Of a stretch of DNA of 64,000 bases, positions 27,799-38,356 are shown piece after piece. The translations under genes were made by a program, and so were the position numbers. The notes below the pieces were generated by a model. It was not told the DNA's origin, did no database searches, and saw only the letters and a program-made list of their open reading frames with translations. Source of the stretch: Lentzea atacamensis. GTDB taxonomy: Bacteria > Actinomycetota > Actinomycetes > Mycobacteriales > Pseudonocardiaceae. The stretch lies in the NCBI RefSeq assembly GCF_003269295.1, contig NZ_QLTT01000017.1, positions 1 through 64,000 of the forward strand, written 5' to 3'. Numbering within the stretch: position 1 is the stretch's first letter; the number at the start of each line of letters is the position of its first letter.

Positions 27799-28719
27799 TC
27801 AGACCCAGTAGGAGACGCGAGCGCGGTAGTTGCGCAGGATGACCAGTGCGAGCAGCCAGCCGACCACCGTGAAGCCGCCGACGACCGCCCAGTGGTGCCA
27901 GTCGACCGTGTGGCCGAGCAGCGGGGCGCGGACGATCTCGACGAAGTGGTACACCGGGTTGAGCTCGGCGATCCACATGCGCCAGGCGCCGTCCTCGGGG
28001 CTGCCCTTGGTGACCTTCGTCAGGATGCTCGCGTCCCAGACGATCGGCGTCATGAAGAACACCAGGTTGATGAAGCTGTTCACAACCGGCGGGATGTCGC
28101 GGAAGCGGGTGCTGATCACACCGAACAGCAGCGACACCCACACGGCGTTGATCGCCAGCAGGATGAACCCGGGTATCGCCAGCGCGACCGTCCAGCTCAG
28201 GCCGGGCTGAAGCGGGCCGTCCTGGGTCATCCTGTACGGCTCGGAGAGCGTGCCGAAGAAGATCATCATGACGATCACGTAGATCACGAGGTTGTGCAGC
28301 AGGAACAGCACCTGGCGCCACACCATGCGCATCACGTGCACGGTGATCGGCGCCGGCAGGTGCTTGATCAGCCCCTCGTTCGCGATGAACACGTCCGTGC
28401 CCTCGGTGACGCATCCGAGGATGAAGTTCCAGACGATGAAGCCCGCCGTGATGTACGGCAGGAACGCCGGCAGCTCCGCGCCGAGCAACACCGAGTACAG
28501 CAAGCCGAGCGCCAGCGCTGTCGTCCCCATCGAGATGGTGATCCACAAGGGGCCGATGACAGAGCGGCGATAGCGTTGCTTTATGTCCTGCCAGCCGAGG
28601 TGGCCCCACAGCTCGCGGTGGTCCCACGCCTCACGCACGTCCCCGAACGCGCGCTTGAAGCTGCGCGACTTGACGGCGGGCGGTGCCTCAGGATGGTCGA
28701 CGGTACTGGTGGCTTGCAC
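27799..28719 (-). CDS. wzm: Polysaccharide ABC exporter permease (Wzm/RfbD type)
   Basis: A 306-aa ABC-2-type permease with six predicted membrane segments, e.g. TTALALGLLYSVLLGAE and AVVGGFTVVGWLLALVIL. The sequence around LWGHLGWQDIKQRYRRSVIGP is typical of the N-terminal amphipathic region in this family. With the following ATPase it would flip the completed lipid-linked galactan outward. The GTG at 28719 is the operon head; the promoter lies in the 68 bp before the convergent-strand neighbour, without a clear consensus. Confidence 0.92.
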   Translation of the reverse strand: MQATSTVDHPEAPPAVKSRSFKRAFGDVREAWDHRELWGHLGWQDIKQRYRRSVIGPLWITISMGTTALALGLLYSVLLGAELPAFLPYITAGFIVWNFILGCVTEGTDVFIANEGLIKHLPAPITVHVMRMVWRQVLFLLHNLVIYVIVMMIFFGTLSEPYRMTQDGPLQPGLSWTVALAIPGFILLAINAVWVSLLFGVISTRFRDIPPVVNSFINLVFFMTPIVWDASILTKVTKGSPEDGAWRMWIAELNPVYHFVEIVRAPLLGHTVDWHHWAVVGGFTVVGWLLALVILRNYRARVSYWV

Positions 28720-28787
28720 GAGGACTGAGCGTACCGGCGTCCGTCCCGAGGCCTGCTCGCTGGGCGGTCACGGTGCGATTACCGGCC

Positions 28788-29615
28788 TCAGACCTTGATC
28801 ACCTTGACGATGACCTGTTCGTGGTCATAGGTGTACCCGAGGTACTCGAACTCGACGCCGTGCGCCTCGACGTACTCCATCCAGGCCTTGTACTCGTGTT
28901 CCTGCCACTGCGGGTAGTTGAAGTACTCGTCGAACACGATGACGCTGCCTTCGACCAGCCGCGGGCCGACCAGGTCGAGCACGGTCTTGGTGGACGAGTA
29001 CAGGTCGCAGTCGACGTGCAGGAACGTGACCGGGCCCGCGTGCTGTTCGAGGAACTTCGGCAGTGTCTCGTCGAACCAGCCGGGGACGAGCTCGGCGCCG
29101 GGCACGTCCGGCAGGCCGTCCATCGTGAACGTGCCGGCGGGGAAACCGTTGCGCCAATCCTCCGGCAGACCCTCGAAGGAGTCGAAGCCGTAGACCTCGG
29201 TCTCCCTGGCCTTGGCGATGATCTTGAGGGTGGCGCCGGTGTAGACCCCGAACTCGAGGGCCATGCCGCCCTCCGGAGCCAGACCCAGCGCGTATCTGAG
29301 CGTCTCGTGGGGTGCGCCGAAGTGCGGTACGCGCGGCATGTGCTGCTGCACGAACCGCGCGCTCTGCAGCGATGCTTCCCGGTCAGCGGCGAACACGATG
29401 TCGCGGCGTGCCCGCACCTCGTGAGCGACTGTGTGGTCGACGATCCGGTCCGCCTGGTGTGCGACCTCTTTGCTCAAGTCGTCGAGCTGAGCCTGCAGCC
29501 GTGCGATCTGCTCGCGCTGCGGCGCGATCGCGTCCTGGATCAGTTCGATCGCCTTGACACGCAGCTTGTGGCGCAGCTGCTCGGCCTGCAGACCGCGGCG
29601 GACGCGTTCGAGCAC
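28788..29615 (-). CDS. TylF/MycF-like class I methyltransferase with coiled-coil N-terminus
   Basis: A 275-aa SAM-dependent methyltransferase. Residues about 1-75 form a helical, heptad-like region (DAIAPQREQIARLQAQLDD) and the C-terminal domain is of the macrocin O-methyltransferase (TylF) type: ALEFGVYTGATLKIIA binds SAM, YGFDSFEGLPEDWR and FLHVDCDLYSSTKTVLD give the metal and sugar site. The GTG at 29615 is chosen because AAGGAG lies 5 nt upstream; longer versions would run through the bpa coding region. Substrate is probably a wall or lipid-linked sugar, by context only. Confidence 0.85.
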   Translation of the reverse strand: MLERVRRGLQAEQLRHKLRVKAIELIQDAIAPQREQIARLQAQLDDLSKEVAHQADRIVDHTVAHEVRARRDIVFAADREASLQSARFVQQHMPRVPHFGAPHETLRYALGLAPEGGMALEFGVYTGATLKIIAKARETEVYGFDSFEGLPEDWRNGFPAGTFTMDGLPDVPGAELVPGWFDETLPKFLEQHAGPVTFLHVDCDLYSSTKTVLDLVGPRLVEGSVIVFDEYFNYPQWQEHEYKAWMEYVEAHGVEFEYLGYTYDHEQVIVKVIKV

Positions 29616-29670
29616 GACGGCTCCTTCCCGAAAGTTCAGCGCATAGTAGAGCCAGGCCCTGGTGTCAGCG

Positions 29671-30156
29671 CTAGAGGTACTGACCGGTGCCTTTGCCGGT
29701 GCTGCCGCTTTCGTGGGCATCGCCGCTGCCGCCGGCGGGCAGCGCGCGGCCGCGCATCTGCTCAAGCTGTGCGCGTGCGGCCATCTGCTGCGCGAACAGA
29801 GCCGTCTGGATGCCGTGGAACAGGCCCTCCAGCCAGCCGACGAGCTGTGCCTGCGCGATGCGCAGCTCGGCGTCGGACGGAGTGCCGTCCTCGGTGAACG
29901 GCAGCGAGAGGCGCTCCAGCTCCTCGCGCAGCTCCGGTGCGAGGCCGTCCTCGAGCTCCTCGATGGACCGCTTGTGGATCTCCTTGAGGCGGTTGCGGCT
30001 CGCCTCGTCCAGAGGTGCCGCCCGCACCTCCTCAAGCAGCTGCTTGATCATCGTGCCGATCCGCATGACCTTCGCCGGCTGCTCGACCATGTCGGTGATG
30101 TCACCGTCCTGGCCGCCGACGATGACGACGGGCTGCTCCTGGTTCATGGTCTCCAT
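29671..30156 (-). CDS. bpa: Bacterial proteasome activator Bpa/PafE
   Basis: A 161-aa ring-forming, ATP-independent activator that opens the 20S proteasome gate. The helical core reads MVEQPAKVMRIGTMIKQLLE, DGLAPELREELERLSLPF and AQLVGWLEGLFHGIQTALFA, all hallmarks of the family, and the protein ends in the gate-opening GQYL tail. AAAGAGG is 5 nt before the ATG at 30156; a second ATG three codons in is possible. In mycobacteria its counterpart (Rv3780) also lies beside the galactan exporter genes. Confidence 0.95.
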   Translation of the reverse strand: METMNQEQPVVIVGGQDGDITDMVEQPAKVMRIGTMIKQLLEEVRAAPLDEASRNRLKEIHKRSIEELEDGLAPELREELERLSLPFTEDGTPSDAELRIAQAQLVGWLEGLFHGIQTALFAQQMAARAQLEQMRGRALPAGGSGDAHESGSTGKGTGQYL

Positions 30157-30238
30157 CCTTGCCTCTTTCGTTCGTCAACGGTTATCCGGGTGGGGGCTGG
30201 CCGACACCGTGTTTGCGTTCATACGTACGGTGTGTGGC

Positions 30239-31438
30239 ATGGCGTTCGACGTCGCACGGGTACGAGGGCTCTTCCCCGCGCTCGGCGACGGCTGGGTCCA
30301 CCTCGACGCACCGGCCGGCATGCAGGTGCCAGAGCAGGTCGCCACCGCCGTCTCCACCGCGCTGCGCGCCCCGGTCTCCGGACCAGGCGGTATCTTCCCT
30401 GCCTCGCAACGGGCAGAGGCGATCGTGGACGCTGCTCGCAGGTCCGTCGCGGACCTCGTCGGCGGTGACCCGGCGGGCGTAGTGCTCGGCCCGTCGTCGG
30501 CGGTGCTGCTGCAACGCCTCGCGGACGCGATGACCGACGACTGGTTCATGGGCGACGAGGTGCTCGTGTCCAGGTTGGATCACCCGGCGAACATCGCGCC
30601 TTGGTTGCGCGCCACCCAGCGCACCGGCAGCGCGGTCAAATGGGCAGAAATCGACATCGAGACGTGCGAGCTGCCGAGCTGGCAGTACGACGAGCTGGTC
30701 ACCGACCGCACCAAGCTCATCGCCATCACCGCGGCGTCCGGTGTGGTGGGCACCCGCCCCGACCTCGCCAAGATCTCCGCGGTGGCTCGCGCGCACGGTT
30801 CGCTGATGGTCGTCGACGCGTCCTCGGCCGCGCCGTTCGTGCCGTTGGACATCGTTGGCATGGGCGCAGACGTCGTGGCTCTCTCCGCTGGTCAGTGGGG
30901 CGGGCCGCCGGTCGGCGCGCTGGTGTTCCGCGACCCGGCGATGCTGGAGCGGCTGCCGTCCTGCTCGGTCGACCCGATGGCCCGCGGTCCGGAACGGCTG
31001 GAGCTCGGCCCGCACGCCTACCCGATGCTCGCCGGTCTCGTCGCGTCCGTGGAGTACCTCGCGGACCTCGACGACGCGGCTTCGGGCACGCGCCGTGAGC
31101 GACTCGTCACGTCTTTGGGATCCGTGAAGGCGTACCAGGCCGGGCTGCTCGCTAATCTCATCAACGAACTGCGTTCGCTGCGACACGTGATGGTGATCGG
31201 CGACGCCATGCGCAGGGTTCCCGCGCTGGCGTTCACGATCGCCGGGGTCAAGGCGGAGGACAGCGTGGAGCACCTCGCGTCACGAGGTGTCTGCGCGTTC
31301 GCCGACCCCGGTCAGCACGGGGTGTTCTCGGTGCTGGGCGTCGGCGAGGTCGGCGGCGCCATCCGCGTCGGGCTCGCCCACTACACGAACGCGGTCGAGG
31401 TGGACGACCTGGTGAGGGCGGTGGCCGAGCTGGGCTGA
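30239..31438 (+). CDS. Aminotransferase class V-like protein lacking the usual PLP lysine
   Basis: A 399-aa protein with the fold pattern of cysteine desulfurase-like enzymes (VHLDAPAGMQVPEQV at the start, LDHPANIAPW, VVDASSAAPFVPLDI with the PLP-ring Asp). Where active members have S-[GA]-H-K it reads LSAGQWGGPPVG, so glutamine occupies the Schiff-base lysine position. It may be a non-enzymatic or altered-chemistry member. The counterpart in mycobacteria, Rv3778c, sits at the same place and from memory also lacks this lysine (unchecked). ATG at 30239 is chosen because upstream frames overlap bpa. Confidence 0.82.
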   Translation: MAFDVARVRGLFPALGDGWVHLDAPAGMQVPEQVATAVSTALRAPVSGPGGIFPASQRAEAIVDAARRSVADLVGGDPAGVVLGPSSAVLLQRLADAMTDDWFMGDEVLVSRLDHPANIAPWLRATQRTGSAVKWAEIDIETCELPSWQYDELVTDRTKLIAITAASGVVGTRPDLAKISAVARAHGSLMVVDASSAAPFVPLDIVGMGADVVALSAGQWGGPPVGALVFRDPAMLERLPSCSVDPMARGPERLELGPHAYPMLAGLVASVEYLADLDDAASGTRRERLVTSLGSVKAYQAGLLANLINELRSLRHVMVIGDAMRRVPALAFTIAGVKAEDSVEHLASRGVCAFADPGQHGVFSVLGVGEVGGAIRVGLAHYTNAVEVDDLVRAVAELG

Positions 31439-31455
31439 GGTTTGGGAGATCTTGT

Positions 31456-32100
31456 TTGGACGACTCGCTTGCTCGCGAGCTCGCCGATCTCTCGGCTCTG
31501 CAGCGTCTCGGATCGTTGAACACGGAGTACCTGCCGGCGATCGCCGGCGACCTGCGACCGGCGGCCCTGGTCGCGGTGATGGACGAGATCGTGCTCGGCG
31601 CCCGGACCGTCCTGGTGGAGCTGGGCTGCGGGTCTTCCTCGGTGCTGCTGGCCCGGTTGCTGCAGCAGCGAGGTTTCGGGCATCTGCTGTCGATCGAGCA
31701 CGACGAACGCACCGCAGCTTTCGTGGCCTCGCAGCTGCGGCGTGAAGGGCTGGGCTCGGTCGCTCGCGTTGTGCACGCGCCGTTGTCACGGCATCCGGCG
31801 GCGTTGTCGCGGCACGGCCAGTGGTACGCGCCACAGCAGGTGCACGACGAGGTGCTCGGGTTCGTCGACCGGTTCGGCCTCGTGGATCTCCTGCTCGTGG
31901 ACGGACCGGGGCTGGGCGACTCGCGCTATCCGGCGTTGCCCGTGCTGCGCGCCGTGCTGGCGCCGGGAGCGACGGTGCTGGTCGACGACGTCGACCGGCC
32001 CGACGAACAGGCCGTGCTCGCACGGTGGTCCGAGGAGTTCGGGCTGGAGTTCCGCACGGCTCCCCGGACCTCGCTCGCCGGTGCTACCGCTCTCGCCTGA
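31456..32100 (+). CDS. Class I SAM-dependent methyltransferase-like protein
   Basis: A 214-aa protein with a Rossmann-type SAM site (TVLVELGCGSSSVLLARLL, near residue 50), an acidic motif II in LLSIEHDERTAAFV, and a later LLLVDGPGLGDSRYPAL with a second Asp typical of TylF-like or FkbM-like enzymes. The TTG start follows GGGAG and lies 17 bp after the PLP-like gene, so the two are probably co-transcribed. It overlaps the convergent quinone oxidoreductase gene by 17 bp at the 3' ends. Substrate unknown. Confidence 0.75.
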   Translation: MDDSLARELADLSALQRLGSLNTEYLPAIAGDLRPAALVAVMDEIVLGARTVLVELGCGSSSVLLARLLQQRGFGHLLSIEHDERTAAFVASQLRREGLGSVARVVHAPLSRHPAALSRHGQWYAPQQVHDEVLGFVDRFGLVDLLLVDGPGLGDSRYPALPVLRAVLAPGATVLVDDVDRPDEQAVLARWSEEFGLEFRTAPRTSLAGATALA

Positions 32101-33049
32101 GCAGGACCTTCCCGAAGACGTCGCCCTCGTCCAGCAGCCGGTGCGCCTGCGCCGCGTCCGACATCGGCACCGTTTCGCCGACGATCGGCCGCACCGCGCC
32201 GCTTTCGATCAACGGCCAGAGGTGTTCGCGGACCTGCGCCACGATCGCGCCCTTGCTGTCGACGCTGCGCCCCCGCAGGCCGGTGGCCATCACCATCGCC
32301 CGCTTGGTGAGGAGCTTGCCGATCGGCAGCTCGCCCTTCACACCGCCCTGCATGCCGATGATCATCAACCGGCCGTCGGGGGCGAGGACGTCGACGTTGC
32401 GCGCCAGGTAGGAGGCGCCCATGTTGTCGAGGACGACGTCGGCCTGCTTGACCTCGGCCACGAAGTCCTGCGTCTTGTAGTTGACGGTGATGTCCGCGCC
32501 GAGCTCCGCGCACCTGCGCAGACGCTCGTCGGACCCGGCTGTGACCGCCACCGTAGCGCCGAGCGCCTTGGCGACCTGGATCGCGTGCGTGCCGATGCCG
32601 CCCGCGCCGCCGTGGACGAGGAACGTCTCACCCGTCTTGAGCCTGCCGTCCATCACGACGTTGGACCACACCGTGCACGCCACCTCGGGCAGCGCGGCCG
32701 CCGTGACGACGTCGACGCCCTTCGGCAGCGGGAGAACCTGTGGCGCCGGGACCACGACCTTCTCCGCGTAGCCGCCACCCGCGAGCAGCGCGCACACCTC
32801 GTCGCCGACGTTCCAGCCGGTCACGCCCTCGCCGACTGCGGCGATCGTGCCGGAGCACTCCAGGCCGATGATGTCCGACGCGCCGGGCGGTGGCGGGTAG
32901 AAGCCCTGGCGCTGCAGGAGATCCGCGCGGTTGACCGCACTCGCGGCGACGTCGATCAGCACTTCGCCCTTGCCGGGCACCGGGTCTGCGACCTCGGTCC
33001 ACTCGAGCACGTCCGGGCCGCCGGGTTCGCGAACAGTGATGGCACGCAT
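32084..33049 (-). CDS. NAD(P)H:quinone oxidoreductase (PIG3/QOR-type MDR)
   Basis: A 321-aa zinc-free medium-chain dehydrogenase. The N-terminal domain starts MRAITVREPGGPDVLEW, with NRADLLQRQGFYPPPPG as in PIG3/TP53I3 quinone reductases, and the nucleotide motif is HGGAGGIGTHAIQVAKALGA. It would reduce quinones or enones with NADPH. No zinc-ligand cysteines are seen. It corresponds in position to mycobacterial Rv3777. The stop lies inside the 3' end of the convergent methyltransferase gene. Confidence 0.92.
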   Translation of the reverse strand: MRAITVREPGGPDVLEWTEVADPVPGKGEVLIDVAASAVNRADLLQRQGFYPPPPGASDIIGLECSGTIAAVGEGVTGWNVGDEVCALLAGGGYAEKVVVPAPQVLPLPKGVDVVTAAALPEVACTVWSNVVMDGRLKTGETFLVHGGAGGIGTHAIQVAKALGATVAVTAGSDERLRRCAELGADITVNYKTQDFVAEVKQADVVLDNMGASYLARNVDVLAPDGRLMIIGMQGGVKGELPIGKLLTKRAMVMATGLRGRSVDSKGAIVAQVREHLWPLIESGAVRPIVGETVPMSDAAQAHRLLDEGDVFGKVLLRRER

Positions 33050-33093
33050 ACAGTCGACCGTAATCCGTTGGACGGGGAAGGCACCATCGGAAC

Positions 33094-35314
<2,221 letters not shown>

Positions 35315-35329
35315 GCAGTTCTCGCTGAC

Positions 35330-35368
35330 GCAGGGGTCCCCCGCAAGGGGACCCCTGCTTTCATTTTT
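35330..35368 (+). terminator. Rho-independent terminator of the M28 gene
   Basis: A perfect 12-bp G/C stem (35330-35341 and 35347-35358) with a 5-nt loop is followed by TTTCATTTTT. It begins 15 bp after the stop codon. Confidence 0.95.
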
Positions 35369-35403
35369 CCAGAAGGGTCTGACAATTCCGGCGGGATGGC
35401 CGG

Positions 35404-36300
35404 TCAGCCAAGGTTGTTCGTGTCGAACGTGTTGCACCGACTGGGATCGCCCGTCTGCAGCCCGGTCGTGAACCACTTCTGCCGCTGCGCCGAGCTGCCG
35501 TGGCTGAACTTGGTCGTGTCGACCCGGCCACCGCCGAGCTCGCGCTGGATGAAGTCGTCACCGATGCGCGCCGCCGCGTCCAGGGCCGCGTTCACGTCCT
35601 CCTGGGTGATGTTCGTGATGAGAGGCTGACCATTGGCCGACGGGGTCGTCGTCGCGGCCTTGGCCCACGCGCCCGCGTAGCAGTCGGCCTGCAGCTCCAG
35701 CCGAACGGAGTCGGAGGTGGGGCCGGTCCGCGAGCTGACGCGGTCGGAGGTGCCGAGCAGGTTCTGCACGTGGTGGCCGTACTCGTGAGCGAGCACGTAG
35801 GCCTCGACGAACGGGCCGCCGGTCGCGCCGAACTTGGTGCGCAGCTCGTTGAAGAAGTCCAGGTCGATGTACACCTGGGAGTCGGCGGGGCAGTAGAAGG
35901 GGCCGACGGCCGAGCTGGCGTTGCCGCAGCGGGTGCTCACGCTGTTGCGGAAGAAGTTGGTCTTGGTGACCTGGTAGGTGTTGCCCGAGCGGGCGAACTG
36001 GTCGGTCCAGAAGGCCTGGATCGAGTTGATCGTGGCGACGACCCGGCAGTCGCTGTCGCGGTTCGCGTCGGCGCCGGTCTTGCACTTCTCGGCCAGCTGG
36101 CCGGATTCGACCTGGGTGTTGGTGCCCAGTCCCTCCAGGCCGCCCGCGGGCAGCTGGATGCCGGTGAACTGCTGCACCAGGAAGTAGATGATGAGGCCGA
36201 CCACGCCGAGGCCACCGCCGACGCCGGCGACGCGCCCTCCAACGCCACGCTGGTCCGAAACCTGAGAAAGATCGAGTTCCGCGCCTTCGTTGAACTGCAC
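35404..36300 (-). CDS. YpfJ/KPN_02809-type neutral zinc metallopeptidase
   Basis: A 298-aa membrane-anchored metalloprotease. One helix (residues about 26-45, GGLGVVGLIIYFLVQQF) follows a short cytosolic tail with two Gly-rich stretches. The catalytic motif is VLAHEYGHHVQNLLG (HExxH), with downstream RLELQADCYAGAWA providing the third ligand region. FYCPADSQVYIDLDFF is also characteristic. The GTG at 36300 is preceded by GGAGGATTGCG, which decides the start against longer frames. Substrate unknown. Confidence 0.9.
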   Translation of the reverse strand: MQFNEGAELDLSQVSDQRGVGGRVAGVGGGLGVVGLIIYFLVQQFTGIQLPAGGLEGLGTNTQVESGQLAEKCKTGADANRDSDCRVVATINSIQAFWTDQFARSGNTYQVTKTNFFRNSVSTRCGNASSAVGPFYCPADSQVYIDLDFFNELRTKFGATGGPFVEAYVLAHEYGHHVQNLLGTSDRVSSRTGPTSDSVRLELQADCYAGAWAKAATTTPSANGQPLITNITQEDVNAALDAAARIGDDFIQRELGGGRVDTTKFSHGSSAQRQKWFTTGLQTGDPSRCNTFDTNNLG

Positions 36301-36356
36301 CGCAATCCTCCTGCCAAGGACCCCATGGGTGCCGCAAACGATAAAGCACCAAACAC

Positions 36357-36400
36357 GCCTCGGTGCGGAGCCCGACGTCGGGGCACCGCACCGAGGCTTT
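36357..36400. terminator. Two-part hairpin upstream of the metallopeptidase gene
   Basis: A 12-bp perfect stem (36357-36368 with 36386-36397) encloses the small palindrome CCCGACGTCGGG and is followed by TTTCCC on the plus strand. It may terminate an unseen transcript or be an mRNA structure; its role is unclear. Confidence 0.45.
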
Positions 36401-36812
36401 CCCATTTGGATGTAGCGACTACGGCCAACGGTGGTTGGCGTGGCGCCCGACCGGTGACGCCATGAGACGAAACCGATGTCGAGCTCAACAGCGTCGAAGT
36501 GCGCCGAGCGACGCCGATGGCGCCTGGGCACCCGAAACCCCGTTCGAAGTTGCTACGCAGTCGCGACCGGACCGGTCACGTCCGATCCACTCGCGGGGAT
36601 GCAACAGACCGCGTTTCGCCACAGCGAGGAGTTACCTGCACGGCACCACCTACCCCTTCTGGGCGTGGCATCCGGTGGTCTAGTTGAGTCACCTTCCGGT
36701 TGCCAGCTCGTTATCGAGCATGCGCTTGATCGCCATATATCTCAACACTTCACCCGGAACCTGAATTGGTGAAGTCAGTCGGGTGACCTGCGGAGATCGA
36801 CTGTGCAGACAG
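36401..36812. other. Stretch without a recognisable gene
   Basis: About 410 bp between the upstream end of the metallopeptidase gene and the 3' end of the chaplin-like gene. Short open frames exist but none has a ribosome site, a family motif or normal codon use. No repeat or promoter consensus stands out. Confidence 0.5.
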
Positions 36813-36849
36813 CAATCGCCCGACGAGGGAGCCCCTCGCCGGGCGATTG
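36813..36849 (-). terminator. Hairpin after the chaplin-like gene
   Basis: A 16-bp stem with one G-U type mismatch (36813-36828 with 36834-36849) and a 5-nt loop lies 22 bp past the stop codon of the minus-strand gene. There is no U-run. Confidence 0.65.
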
Positions 36850-36870
36850 ATGGAAACGTTCAGGACACGA

Positions 36871-37626
36871 TCAGGCCTTGGTCACGCGCCGCGCGCCACG
36901 ACGGGCCATGACGCCCGCGGTCATCAGGCTGAGACCCACCAGCAGGAACTCGAGCGGGTCGGCACCGGTCTTGGACAGGTTCGGGATCGGGGACGCCTGC
37001 TGCGACGCCTTGTTGCCCGTCTGCGGGACGCCGGCACCCGTGTCGCCGCTGCCGGGGTTGCCGCCACCGGAGTTGTTGTCACCGTTGTTGCCGCCACCGG
37101 GGTTCTGGCCACCGGGGTTCTCGCCCGGCTGCTCCGGCTGGGGCTGCTCGGGCTGCGGCTCCTCCGGCTGGGGCTCTTCCGGCTGCGGCTCCTCGGGCGC
37201 CTCGGTCTTGCCGCAGTCACCGCTCGCGGTGCCGAGCACGGCCGCGCTGGTGCCGCAGACCGTCACGGGGGCCTCGATGGTGCCGTTGGGCGGCTCCGGC
37301 TTGGTCTCGCCGCAGCTCCCGTTGCCACCGCCGACAACGCCGACCGAGTTGCCGCACACCGTGACCGGTGCGGAGACGAGCGCGTTGTCGGCCATCGTGC
37401 GCTGGTCGGCGGTCTGCGGGGCGGAGTCGCAGGTCGCGTCGCTCTCGCCGAGGATGTTGATCACGTTGCCGCAGACCTTGACCGGGGCGCTCACCAGGTT
37501 GCCGACGCGGATCTCTTCGTCGACGTCGATCGGCAGCGGAACGGCCTGGGCGAACCCGGCGGTCGCGACCATGATGCCGCCGGTCAGGAGCGCGGCGGAC
37601 ATGGTTCGGTTGAGGTTCTTGCGCAT
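36871..37626 (-). CDS. Chaplin-like cell-wall-anchored surface protein
   Basis: A 251-aa exported protein. Signal peptide residues 1-28 (ending AQAV). Three short repeats follow, each SAPVxVCG(N/T) with a second Cys 13-14 residues on (near residues 52, 91 and 124), resembling the two-Cys chaplin domain of aerial-hypha surface proteins but shorter. Next comes a Pro/Glu/Gln-rich linker (repeats of EEPQP), a Gly/Asn-rich stretch, and a sorting-type end: LSKTG, a hydrophobic helix (FLLVGLSLMTAGVMA) and a basic tail RRGARR, suggesting sortase anchoring. Probable role in surface hydrophobicity or attachment, by family analogy. Confidence 0.7.
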   Translation of the reverse strand: MRKNLNRTMSAALLTGGIMVATAGFAQAVPLPIDVDEEIRVGNLVSAPVKVCGNVINILGESDATCDSAPQTADQRTMADNALVSAPVTVCGNSVGVVGGGNGSCGETKPEPPNGTIEAPVTVCGTSAAVLGTASGDCGKTEAPEEPQPEEPQPEEPQPEQPQPEQPGENPGGQNPGGGNNGDNNSGGGNPGSGDTGAGVPQTGNKASQQASPIPNLSKTGADPLEFLLVGLSLMTAGVMARRGARRVTKA

Positions 37627-37689
37627 GAATGTTCTCCCTGGAGTGGAATGACTGATCCCTGTGCACGGCTGTGGAGTCGCGGGACTGGA

Positions 37690-38259
37690 TCAATCGGGGG
37701 AAAACGTTGGTTCTTCTGCGCGGAAGCTACGCGGTGTGTCCAGCTGTTCGGTACTGATGAGAGACGTCGTTGCGGTGGGCGGTCGCATCGCGTGCGGCAG
37801 CATGCCCACCGGGATCTGGCTGCCACCCGCCTGACCCGCGCCGCTCTGGGGGAGCGTGCCGGTGATCGGTGTCTCCGCCTGCGGTTGCGGCGGCTGCGGG
37901 GCAGGAGCGGGGTCCGTGGGCCGCGTCGTCGACGGCGGCGTGTGTTGCTGCTGCTCCGGCACCTCGGTCCGGACCGGCGCCGGCGCGTCGGCGACCGGCT
38001 GAGGCGGCGTGCGCGGTGCCACGGGCAGGGCGGGAGCCTCGGTGCGAGGGTCCGGCACCGGTGGCACGGGCACCTGCGGCTGCTGCGGAACGAGCCCGGT
38101 CTCGACCTTCAGGCCGACGTCGACGACGGGGAGCTCCACCTCGAGCTCGAGCTGGTCGATCTCGACCTTGACGTCGGCGTTCGCCTCACCTGAGCTGCCC
38201 AGCAACCAGGCGCCGGTCACCAGACCGGCGAGCAGCAGGAGCCGACGCAACCAGGACAT
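37690..38259 (-). CDS. Secreted proline-rich protein of unknown function
   Basis: A 189-aa protein with a short signal peptide or membrane anchor (RRLLLLAGLVTGAWLLG, cleavage likely near ANA-D). A small beta-like segment (DVKVEIDQLELEVELPVVDVGLKVE) precedes a long Pro/Gln/Thr-rich region without fold signals. It lies 63 bp upstream of the chaplin-like gene on the same strand, so both may be co-expressed surface components. Not recognised. Confidence 0.65.
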   Translation of the reverse strand: MSWLRRLLLLAGLVTGAWLLGSSGEANADVKVEIDQLELEVELPVVDVGLKVETGLVPQQPQVPVPPVPDPRTEAPALPVAPRTPPQPVADAPAPVRTEVPEQQQHTPPSTTRPTDPAPAPQPPQPQAETPITGTLPQSGAGQAGGSQIPVGMLPHAMRPPTATTSLISTEQLDTPRSFRAEEPTFSPD

Positions 38260-38297
38260 CGACCCTCACCCTAGATCAAATGGAGCAGTCCGACACA

Positions 38298-38340
38298 CGA
38301 AAAAGGCCATCTCGGCGAACTTCGTCACCGAGATGGCCTT
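38298..38340 (-). terminator. Rho-independent terminator of the nucleotidase gene
   Basis: A 13-bp perfect stem (38328-38340 with 38303-38315) and 12-nt loop, followed on the minus strand by TTTTTCG. It starts 16 bp after the nucleotidase stop codon. Confidence 0.92.
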
Positions 38341-38356
38341 CAGGTGCGTCCTGTGG

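Noticed and set aside
36363-36772. Short plus-strand frames in the gap after the metallopeptidase gene
   Set aside because: No ribosome sites, no motifs and poor codon bias; treated as non-coding.
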